The position numbers were made by a program, and so were the translations under genes. Below, piece by piece: positions 12,628 through 24,600 of a stretch of DNA of 64,000 bases. This stretch comes from Cladopsammia gracilis (Eukaryota; Cnidaria; Anthozoa; Scleractinia; Dendrophylliidae): contig JAJGOT010000020.1 of the NCBI GenBank assembly GCA_022457155.1, forward strand, positions 206,001-270,000. Reading direction: 5' to 3'. Under the pieces are notes generated by a model. It searched no databases. It worked only from the letters and a program-made list of their open reading frames with translations, and was not told where the DNA came from. Position 1 is the first letter of the stretch; each line of letters begins with the position of its first letter.

Positions 12628-15600
12628 TTACTTTATTTAGACGCGGGAGAGAGAGTATTGACAATATCAGAGTATCGCGGGTACCAAGGGGTATCGAGGG
12701 TATCAAAGGTATCAAGGGTATCAAAGGTATCGCGGGTATCGCGGGTATCGAGGGTATCAAAGGTATCAAGGGTATCGAGGGTATCGCGGGTATCGAGGGT
12801 ATCAAAGGTATCAAGGGTATCAAGGGTATCAAGGGTATCAAAGGTATCAAGGGTATCGACGGTATCAAGGGTATCGAGGGTATCAAAGGTATCAAGGGTA
12901 TCAAAGGTATCGAGGGTATCAAAGGTATCAATGGTATCGAGGGTATCAAAGGTATCAAGGGTATCAAAGGTATCGAGGGTATCAAGGGTATCGAGGGTAT
13001 CAAAGGTATCGAGGATATCAAGGTATCAAGGGTATCAAGGGTATCGAGGGTATCAAAGGTATCAAGGGTATCAAGGGTATCGAGGGTATCAAAGGTATCG
13101 AGGGTATCAAGGGTATCGAGGGTATCAAAGGTATCAAGGGTATCGAGGGTATCAAAGGTATCAAGGGTATCAAGGGTATCGAGGGTATCAAAGGTATCAA
13201 GGGTATCAAAGGTATCGAGGGTATCAAAGGTATCAAGGGTATCAAAGGTATCAAGGGTATCGAGGGTATCAAAGGTATCGAGGGTATCAAAGGTATCAAG
13301 GGTATCAAGGGTATCGAGGGTATCAAAGGTATTAAGGGTATTAAAGGTATCAAGGGTATCAAGGGTATCGAGGGTATCAAAGGTATCAAGGGTATCAAAG
13401 GTATCAAGGGTATCAAAGGTATCAAGGGTATCGAGGGTATCAAAGGTATTAAGGGTATCAAAGGTATCGAGGGTATCAAAGTTATCAAGGGTATCAAAGG
13501 TATCGAGGGTATCAAGGGTATCTATATCAACTTCTCTGTGAAATTTTGGCTTCAAAAAAGGAACACCGTTATAAGGGCGCATGACAGGAAAATTAGGCAA
13601 GCATTTTTTGTGTGGCTTGATTTAGTAGGGATTTTTTTGGGTATTCAAAACAATCTGAAGATTCATGGTAGTTCCCACAGCATATCGCGGCCGTGTAGTT
13701 TTGCGAATAAAGTATAACCACTGAACTTGTTTTGCAATTGTTTTAACGATATTTATGTTTCATAAAACCTGTTATACAATAGTTTGCAAATTCGGCGTGT
13801 TTTTTGTGGGTTTTGATTTTTGCCCCCATTCGACCATCCCTGTCACTTAAAATCCGGAGTACACCCTCCCCCCCCCCCCTCCCGTGGGCAGTCCTGTCAG
13901 CATTATTTAGTGTTTTTGCAATACCTTGAAAAACCCCTGAGTAAGCGATAAAAGAAGCCAGCAAGCTACTATCAGGACCAACACAGAGTCAGGGACTGTA
14001 ACCCAAACAAGGCCGGTTACTTATAACCTTATAGACGACGATGTTGTATCGAATGCCTGACGTTGTTTTGTTTTGAGAATGCAATTCCCGACGGTAATAA
14101 CAGCCGGTTCATCACATACGTGTAAACAGTAAATACGATTGTACTAATTTAAAAAAATTCTTTTTTCCTTTTCTGATAAATCTGTACACTGCGTGTAATG
14201 GGCTCCTGTAGGGGCATATTTAAAGGTGTAACTGTGCTACAGGTCCAATAAGGGAGGACAGAGGCTCCTAACACTACCTCACTTTTAATTGTTTTATGTC
14301 TAGAAATAATAATAATTTCACGGTTTTTAGTTTTTAATAAATTCAGAGTTTAACTATAGTTGGCGCAAACAGCTGAGGAACGAGGTCTTCATAGCCTTCC
14401 TTGTTCTTTATAGAAAAATAGACAGATAAAACTTTATTTAACATGGAAATCCTTTATCACTAGTAAAAAAGTACTCTCCCATTAGGAGCCGTGCACTTAC
14501 ATAGTAAGTAATTATAATAATACACAAGTCATTATAGTATTTAGAACTAATTAACAATCATAAGAAACATCTAATTAAGGTATAAACATGATTTAAATAA
14601 GTAAACTATCTTTCTTTGAGTGGAAAACCTAAATTAAAATGACTAATACGCGAAAAAGGACGTTCATAAGGCTGAAAGAGTAACTAAGTGTAAGTAGCAT
14701 TATGTCACTCAGCTCTTTAGACTGAACTTTTCAAGTTTCGATTCGAGAAAATGGCGCATTGATTTGAAATCATTACTGAGAATAACTTAAAAAAGTAAAT
14801 TTGTAACGCCATTTTTTCGACCGGTTCGTACGTCGTTTTCATTTTTAAATTTAAAGGCGTTCCAGTGAATCAAAGCCAATGAAACTTTCAGATAATATAT
14901 ATTTTGCACATCGGTAAGCAAGTACAGTGAATGTTTTAAAAAAATGCATCGCGCCGTTTCTCAGATTTTTGCAAAAGCCATTAAAATCTAAAATTACCCA
15001 AAAATTGCACATGATGTAATGCTAGGAAAAAAGGTAGTTGTCAAGATCGCAAAAGAGAAAATAAACAAAACTTTCAAGGTTTACAAACATAACATCAGGC
15101 TACTTTTTGACATTCATCATTAAGTAATTTCACAAAACCAGTATCAATCTCTCGATCAATTTAATACCAGTGCACAGATAGTAAGGTTTGAAATGTTATT
15201 GCGATTTATTTGAATTCAAACATACAGAATTTTTTTATTCTTGCAAAATATATATACCATATACCATATTTTAAGATGCCTATGTGGGATTTTTAATGCG
15301 AAATCTTAAACGCGCTTAATTTCACTTTTACTGATTTCTAAGTTTCTTGTTTGTCGTCGTCATGTTAATATCGATTTTACCAGAAAATATATCCTGCCAA
15401 ACTTCAATTCAAAATCAGTTAGTGGTGAAAGTTTCACGTTTTTCTGACTTGGAGAAGGCCGCTTAATAGCCAATTGAAAAATGTTGGTATGCTCTCCAGA
15501 AAACTGTATCGAACCACCTTATATATAAAGACTGCATTTTTTGGCGCACCGGCATAGAACATGTTTTTGCTGCATTAAAACTCAGAATAGTTTTCACTAA

Positions 15601-18600
15601 AAGGGAATCAATAAGTAAACTAGAGAGAAATAAATGCGCTACCTGATGAAGTGATAGCAGATTTTCATGTTTTAGCTAATGAGGTGGACGGTTTCAACAA
15701 TATCACAATTACCTCCTTTCTGCATTCCTTGCCATTGGGTTGCCTAGTTCTTACTAGGACAATTAAATACATGACTGATCTCCATATGTGTCAATATTAA
15801 ACAAAACCAGAACAATATAGCTAGATAAAGATGTGCAACATTTTTATGTTCATACAGGCGTATTAAATAATATTGTAATTAAATTCACATCCAAATAACC
15901 TGTTTTTAAATCCTGACATAAAGGAGCGCACCCTCAATGAAACACCCTCATTAATTACAATATGTTCGATATATAACTTTTATCTCTCCCATACCCTTTT
16001 GTAGAATCCTGGCAGCAGTACAGACACCCTCAATACAGTCGAACCCCGTTAATACGGACACCGAAGGGACCACGGAAACTTATTAACGGGGTGTCCGTAT
16101 TAGGCGGGTTTACATGGATGATCGTTTTTAAGGAAAAATATAGTAAATTACCGCGTCTAACCGCACTAAGACACTAAAAAATTACGAATAGACGACGTTC
16201 ATGTGTAGCTGAAAAAAATGAAAACATTCGAAAACATTTTTATCGCTTTGAATTCGCCAAATTGCTCGTATTAAGGAGGTTAAGTTTGTATGAGATTGTT
16301 TTGATCGGGACGGAAAAATCTGTCCGTTGTCCGTATTAACGGGTGTCCGCATTAAGCGGGTAAATTTTACAGAGAATGTATGGGCATTCAGCCAGGACCA
16401 AGGCAACTATCCGTAATAACGGGGTGTCCGTATTAACCGGATAAATTTTAGAGCGAATGTATGGGCTTTTGGCCGGGACCAAGACAACTGTCCGTAATAA
16501 CGGGGTGTCCGTATTAAGCCCGTAAATTTTACAGAGAATGTATGGGCATTCAGCTGGGACCAAGACAGCTATCTGTAATAACGGGGTGTCCGTATTAAGC
16601 GGATAAATTTTAGAGAGAATGTATGGGCTTTCGGCCGGGACCAAGACAACTGTCCGTATTAACGGGTGTCCGTATTAAGCAGGTAAATTTTAGAGAGAAT
16701 GTATGGGCTTTCGGCCGGAACCAAGACAACTGTCCGTTTTAATGGGTGTCCGTATTAAGCGGATAAATTTTAAAGAGAATGTATGGGCTTTCGGCCGGCA
16801 CCAAGACAACTGTCCGTAATAACGGGTGTCCGTATTAAGCGGGTAAATTTTAGAGAGAATGTATGGGCTTTCGGCCGGGACCAAGACAACTGTCCGTATT
16901 AACGGGTGTCCGTATTAAGCAGGTAAATTTTAGAGAGAATGTATGGGCTTTCGGCCGGGACCAAGACAACTGTCCGTATTAACGGGTGTCCGTATTAAGC
17001 AGGTAAATTTTAGAGAGAATGTTTGGGCTTTCGGCCGGGACCAAGACAACTGTCCGTAATAACGGGGTGTCAGTATTAAGCGGGTGTCCGTAAAGCGGGG
17101 TTCCACTGTACAGCATTCAACTGTTTCACATGTCATATGTTGTCTTGTACACTGCTTTTCTATATTATACACTCGCAACAAAAGCGAAACCGTGAAAAAA
17201 GTACTTTGAATCATGTTTGTCAAACATCGCTGGACGCGAATGAAGTTCACACGGGATTAATTTATCAATGTATTTGCATATGTCATTTCCCTCCTTTTAT
17301 GAAATATCGGGAAACATTTACTCATTTTCCTAGCTTTCGTTTCAGTAAGCTTCTATATATTCGCTTTTATCAGTATTTTCCTTCTGCTCATATTTATTCG
17401 CTGCATGCGTTTTTCGCTTGTGCTTCAATATACCAAAAACAACCCTCCCCCCCCAAAAAAAAAATAAAAAATAATAATAATAATAATAATAATAATAAAC
17501 TTTTAAAATTTTATCTTGGCTAATGACTATTTAGCTTAGGTTGACGCAAGGCGAGAGATAAAAGAGCCGATTCTGTCAATAGTGCGCCAATCGATTTGCG
17601 TTGCATTGTTAGTAAGTAAAACAAATGAATTTTCGCCTCCTGTTCCTGCCGCTGTTGCTGTAATAAGAAAGGACGAATACGGTAGTTCAAAAGTAAGCAT
17701 TTCAAATGGCAACTACGACACTACGATAGCAAAGTTTTCATGCACTTGAGTGTTGAAAAAAAATCAAAACCACTGGCCAATATAAACAGAGGCAGACAAT
17801 CCAATGAACCAAACAGAACTCAAAGCAAATACGAGCATAACCCAAAAAAGACTTTTTTTGCGGAACCTTTCTGATTATTTTTTTGCTTCTTTTACTTTCC
17901 CTTTTCCTCCCCTTTTCTTCTCTTCCTATCTTCTACTCTCTATTACCTTTCTATCGGCCGGAAAAGGAATTTGGCATAAGCGTTAAAAACGCTGGAAATG
18001 AAACATTGTTCAATTGCAGGTGTATTGACCTAATTTACCACCTAATTTTCCACCAATATTTGATCATGTTTTTTTCGAATAGCTCTGCTAGATTTTGGTC
18101 CATATTCAAAGTGGAGGAACGTGTGCATGGATCTATCCTCGCTGTATCAGTTGAGCATCAAAATTATCTGGCAACGTATAAATTGATAACGTCACAAGTG
18201 GTGCAATGTCTGCTGCTCCAAATGTCGACAATAGTCGACTTTGGCAACGAAAGGGTCAACCGAATATGTCTAGAGTTGTTCATCATGCCAACTTTTACTC
18301 GTTTCAGCTTGGTTTTGGTAGATTAGTCAGGTTCAAAGCGAAAAAGGCTAGTTTCAGAACAAATTAACCTTCTAGTTTAACCCTTTCACGGCTGAATTTT
18401 TTTAAAAAAGGGTATTTTTTTTACCGTTAAATCGTTTTTTGGGAGCAACATGGCCAAATGTCAATAAACAACATTGCTACAAAAGCAATTTGCTACACTC
18501 GCACTACAGTATGAGCTAGATTCCATCTTGAAAAGTGTAATATTTAGGTTTAGCGCATGCGCATAAGCCAAAAAAAAGACTTTTTTTGCGGAACCTTTCT

Positions 18601-21600
18601 GATTATTTGGGCCTCTCAATATCACCTAAAAGCAGAGCACTAGACAAGGTTGGTGAAGATTACAACACCAAGCTGATTCAAAAGGGGAGAATAGGTCACA
18701 GATTACTTGAAAAAAAGAGAGCAGTCTGAAACAGCAGAGAAAGGAGTTGAGCACACGAGTGATGGAGCTGAAGACGACATTGAACGCAAGTGCTGATATG
18801 ACATCACATGCTGATTTGGTACAAGACATCAAAAAGAGCAAAGTGGCACTGCACAATCTGACACACCAAATGACCGAGCTGGCAAAAGTGAGACCTTTAA
18901 GTTATTGTCTGGTTTCGAACAACCTTGACATAAGGATTGAGGCATCTGAAATGACATCTGAGAAGATCAGAATAAAGATCATCACTGGTGCAATCACAAT
19001 GCTGTTTTCGAGCAGGGTAAATCCAGTTGAATTTTCTGATGACAAGCCACTTGCAGATATTGTAGATCTGCCAAACAGGGACATTTTGCCAGCACTAGAG
19101 ACCACAAGAAAATGATGAATGACTTTGCTGTGCTAGTGTCAAGAGTTTTTGTGGAACACTTTCCATCTTTTGAAGTTTTCAAAGATATTGTGCCAAGCCA
19201 TATCAAGTATAAATATTCAGAGGAAATGAAAAAGCCTAAAACAAAGGTACAGTCCCCATCAAATAATTATGTTCTCTGATATCCTGATATTCCCTGATAT
19301 TTGGTTGCATGTTATAGTTTGAATTACTGTTTTTAAATTTGTCTCAAAAGGGAAAAAATTAACTAGTTTGAAAATGCTCACTTCCACCTCCAAAAACAAC
19401 ACCGACAAAACCGGTTAAAACCACAAGTACACCCACCCACCCACGCACCCTAATTAGCGGCATAGCAATTAATGTACCCTGTGGTACACATTTCAGCAGG
19501 TTGGCTTTATAAGAAGGGGGGAGATTACCAAAACTGAATTCTGTGCTATAGTAATATTAACCTCTAGTTTCCGCAGAGTTCAGCTGTACACGAATTCCTA
19601 CGAATTGGATGTGAATTGACATTATGTGTAATTACTGTTTTAATATATATTTACAACCAGTGTACCTGGATAAATGCAACGTTAAGTTATGAAACAAGAA
19701 CAGTTTTATTTTATGCATGTTACTTCTCTTCTTGTAGGAAACCGCTTAAAGGCAGCTGTATTCATGCATTAAGGGTGCCTATTATCTAATTATTGTTAAA
19801 AAATCAACAGACAACAAACAACAAATCATAATTCTAGAAGAGAGGTAATTGGAATAAATCTAATTTCTTTTGTCTCGATGTTTTTTCTCATTTTAGATCA
19901 TGGGTCTGTTTCCTAGAGTATCATTTCGCTCTATCAAACAAAATTCAAGACTGAAAATTTATTAAATATATTAAGCATTGAAACGCGCAAGTGTTTTTTC
20001 TAGTTTGTTATTATAATGGAACATTTAATGATTTTCAGGCACACCTAGGAATTCTGTTTAAAGATGAAAACCGAGGGGAGGACATTCTTAGAAACCTTCA
20101 TGAGTGGGTACCACAAGCAAACGTGGTGAAGAAAAGTTTGACCGACTTCCTATTGTTGGAGACCAAAAGACCCTAGAGAGTGGGCTGGAAGGACAATTCT
20201 CAGACAGTGAGCAATGCATACACAAAAGGGGGACGGTTAGAACTGAAGGGCTCTTATTTCAATTAGCAGATTGGCACCTTGAGAATAAATTTTTGGGGGT
20301 AAGAATCAAACCAATATTTACATAGTATGTAAATCATTATGTACATAGTTGATGAGGGTGAAGCCCGAATCAGCTATCACAAGATAGTATAAATCTACTA
20401 GATGTTCAAATACTCTTCACAGACACTTTGAAATTGCGAAAAAGCGGCTGCCATAAGGCTACTCACTCTACTCACTTTCTACAACAGAATAGATAGTGAG
20501 TAGTGTAGCCAATAAGAGAACAGTGTTCATGATAGAACCTTAGTAGGTTTATACTAATATGTTATATGTAAAGTTTGGCTTTAGAGAACTCCCTACCCTC
20601 AAAATTTCCAATGACCTTCCATTTACAAATTTCATGTATGAGAGTGGTTATAATACACGGTAAATTTTTTCCCTATTTTTGAAGTTGAGAAACGGTGCAA
20701 ATTCAAATCATCTATTAAATGACTTGAATTTGAATTGAATTATGTATTGACGTGTATTATAACCACCCTCATACATGAAATTTGTAAATATTTTTAATGA
20801 AAGTGCCAAAGGGATGAAAAGGGAAGATTTGTTTACTTAGCAAGTCTTTCTTTTAAGCACAACTCTACATTGTTCTGTCCTTTCACTTATCACTTCAAAG
20901 TGTATCATGACAACCAATTTAAAATATTTACAATAATTACATTAATTGAATTGGTTCTTTACAGCTGTGAATCACATGACATTTTTCAGTATAAGTTCAG
21001 GCTACATGAATGGATAGAGAATGTGAATAAAATCACTGAAAATAAGAACAAACATGATTTACAGATGGTGTGGGGCAAAGGTAATCACATTGTCACTCAT
21101 CGAAACATACACTGTAGACCATGTGTCACATGACTCACATTTAAGGTGATTCCCTAGTATTGCATTGCGCATCACTACTGCACATAATATTTTGTGTCAT
21201 ATGCGCATGCACGAGCGGGCGCACACTCTGAAGCGATAGGGTTTCCTTTGAGGATTCAGTTCCTTCAGTAAATAAGTGGTATGTTTTCTCCTAAACAAGC
21301 TTGGTGTCACCTATATTTTTTATTGCAGATTTCAGATCACTATATTATGGGAAACAATCAGGGAAAGTTTAAAGAAAATCTTTTGCCAATTTTGATTTCT
21401 AGGGAATCACCTTAAACACACTCTTGAGTATTATTGGATTGATTAAACAAGAAACAGAAACTTGCCCTGAAATAAGTTTAAATGTAATATTTTTAAATGA
21501 GCATTAATTTTGTCATGTATTATAAATATCTTATTGACCAAGCGCGAGGGCCGTACTGGGAGAATATCGGCCCAAGGTCTTGACAGTACAGTCAAAGGGC

Positions 21601-24600
21601 CAATAACTTACATCAACCAATCAGAATGCTTGATTGCTGGTCCAATACAAAAAAGACTGAGGGCAAATATTCTCCTAGTAAGGTCCTGAGTAAGCTTGGT
21701 TAATAAGAGATTTATTACATGACTCCCGCGGGCGGGAGGATCGCGGGATCATTCGGGACAATGCCCGGTCCAATACTTAGAGAATATTGGACCGGCAATA
21801 GAGCATTCTGATTGGTTGATTTACCGGTAAGTTATTGGCCCTTTCACTGTCTTAGTCGTGTAATATATTGTATTATAATGAGTTCTGAAAAACCCTAAAT
21901 TTTTAATTTTACTGCACTTGATATTAATTGGATGACATGAGAGGACACCAATAACCTCAGTCTACTTTTGGAGTAAATTGCGGTGAAATTGCTTGCTTGA
22001 ACACACTTCAGAAATTTGGGCTTGACCATTTCAAGGAGATTCATTATGGGCCACATTAAAACTTGTAGAGGTATATAACTGGAAACTGATTGTAGGGCTG
22101 CAAGTTAATTTTGTATTCTTATGTTGGGGTGGTTAGTGATACATGTATTTGCAATGAGAACTTGATTTGCAGACTGAGGACAGATTCATGTGAACTGTTT
22201 CATTCACACTTTGATTTGTTTGGGTTGGTTCATTAGAGCAACCCTTCACTGTTGTTACATTGGTTAAACTAAAGTAAAGTGCAGTGCATAACAAGTGAAA
22301 AATCTCCTGGCTTTTTTTTTGCCACTGACAGTTACTGGCAAAAAGTGATGCCACCCAGTCCACTAACAAACACATTGTCAGAAAATGACAGAGCCATCGC
22401 GTTGTTTCCTAAAACTAGAAATACGTGTCTCACAGAACCTCGCGGAGCTCAGGGGAGGGTGCACTGAGAGTCGCAACTCTCGATTTGCGTATGAGGCTTT
22501 TCGCCATTCCACTTCATCTTCTTTGCAACCAAAAAGCTGGTAAAAGGTCCTTCTAATGGTTCGCATACTGTTTACCGTCAGCCATCTTTGTTTACCATGC
22601 TCCTATTTAGGCTTCAAGAAGTGGTACCACATTGTTGCCAGGCAACTGCAGGACACCATCCAGAGAAGTAGCCAGCTAGTTGCTTCATGCTGCAGAAACT
22701 AGATTGATCTCTGGCTGTGCTCTGGCTTGTCAATAAGTTGGTCCTGCATTGTGATCATGGTTCTGTCTGAAAGATCAAGGCAATATTATCTGTATAATAA
22801 TGCAACCAATATTCTGAATAATGTTATAAAATTATAATACCATTAGTTGCTTGTGAGTGTTAAGTTACATGATAATACCTATAGATTTGAAAACATCAAA
22901 GTAGACATTTGAGAAAAATTTGTACCATATTTTCAGTTAAAAGGTTCAGGATTTTTTTTTTTAAAGAAAATACCCTTATTAGTTTATGTCTTTAACAATA
23001 AAAATAATTATAGTTAGGTGGCATAAACGTAACAACTGTATGATATACACTGTATTTGTCTTTTACAGCTTATTTTTGGGCGGTTCTACAGTGGATCAGC
23101 AGCATGTCACAGAACTTCCCTGTTTGCACTAAGAAATCTTGTTAACTGGCGTGATGTTGTTTCAGATGCCCAACACAAGCCTGCACCATGCAAGAGATTC
23201 CTCAACACAGTACCAGATGCTCAAATTATTGTTGCTCTCTCTCAGTGTCCGTGGGTAGCGGTGGATATTTACCAAGAGGGTCGTGAAGGGGGGTACCAAA
23301 TCCCAGTTCCCAGCCTAAATTTGGCCCAAATCCCAGTTCCCATTTTACCCCTTCACCACCCTCTAACTATGCAACCGTGTAAGCCTGGTTAGCTAGACCG
23401 CGGGCGCGAAGGCGAAAAATACTTATTTCACGGTCTTTACTGTCTCTACTGAGGAGTGCAAAGTCTATTGCTATGAAATTTTATTTTTCCATTTCAAAAT
23501 ATTGGAGCAAAGACTGCTGAAGAAAAGAAATCCCATTCCCATTTTATAATTGTTCATCCCATTCCCAGTGGATAAATCCCAGTCCCAGTGAGTAAATCCC
23601 ATTTTCCCAGTCCAAAATAAGGCTAATCCCAGTTCCCATTTTACCCCTTCATGACCCTCTACCAAGCCACAAAATATCCACCACTGGCCACCGACACTGA
23701 GGTGAATAGTTGTTATATACTAAAACAGTGAGACACTATAGCATGAAAATGATGATTTTTAACTCATTAACTCCTGTCAACAATAAAAATTTTCGTACGC
23801 AATGCTTGGAGGTAGATAGCACTTGCTATCCCAAGTAGCCAATCAGAGCATGGCAACGATTCTTTTTGAAACCATTCAATCAGTATGTACCACCTTTTAT
23901 TAAAGACAGCAAATCATGCTGAGGGTATTTATTTTTATTAAATACAATGTTTGAATCGCGTTTGTACTCCATGACACAAACAAGAAATACCGGTAATTAC
24001 AGTTGTAGGAAGAGCAAACCAATATTTTTCATTCAGCGTTGAAATACAAGGAAATGATGGAAATGCTTGCAACTTCAATTGGGGTTATAGAGTATTATTT
24101 TTCACATGATGTCATAAAATCTTAAGTACAGTGTACGCAGTGTCATGCAATGTCACGCTATTTCAAATAAGCCCTGAAAAGTAACAAAAATGAACTATAA
24201 ACAAAGTTGAACCAGTTGAAAGTTATTTTTGAATTATTGATGTTTATAAACCGATTTAATGGCACTTATAGTGAATACAATATTTTGGGATCTTTGGTGT
24301 AATTAGATTTTCGGCCGCCATGTCTGTGTTCCAAAGTGGGAGACCAAGATGGCTGCTTAATAGATTTCTCTTGAACGAAATGCTCTTGCCCTTCAAAATT
24401 TGGCCCACATCTGTAGTGTTAAACTCTCTACAATTCCATAAATATTTTGGAATCGAAAACGGCTTTTGAATTTTGATATGGCGTCAGTGAAAACGCTCTA
24501 TTGTTTGCATGTGGAAGAACGAGATGTATATTCCTATGCTAATATTTAATACAGTTGCGATTTAGACGATTATTCAACATGCAAAAATGTTTCCCAAGTT

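Larger units (their letters stand above)
18608..23240 (+). pseudogene. Second DUF6589 family copy, frameshifted and truncated
   Basis: Parallel to the copy at 0.6-8.8 kb and lying in the helicase intron on the opposite strand. Segments: about 18608-19254 (coiled-coil-like start; NNLDIRIEASEMTSEK; then, after a frame change near 19105, MMNDFAVLVSRVF and IKYKYSEEMKK), 20039-20298 (HLGILFKDENRGEDILRNLHE, frame change near 20128, then GEEKFDRLPIVGDQKT and QLADWHLENKFLG before GTAAGA), possibly about 20965-21080 (RLHEWIENVNKITEN), and 23069-23240 (LIFGRFYSGSAACHRTSLFA, NLVNWRDVV). An in-frame stop near 18727 and at least two frameshifts break it. A MITE at 23241 abuts its end; no zinc finger or C-terminal exon follows. 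Confidence 0.72.

Noticed and set aside
12386..13600. Long open frames (up to about 400 codons) across the simple repeats and 9-bp minisatellite
   Set aside because: They exist in several frames on both strands because the unit is a multiple of three and lacks stops; the residues are pure repeat (DTFDTL, IPLIPS, VSRVSK).
17520..18326. Several frames of 60-147 codons in the helicase intron
   Set aside because: Low-complexity Phe/Leu/Ser composition, no motif, no splice logic.
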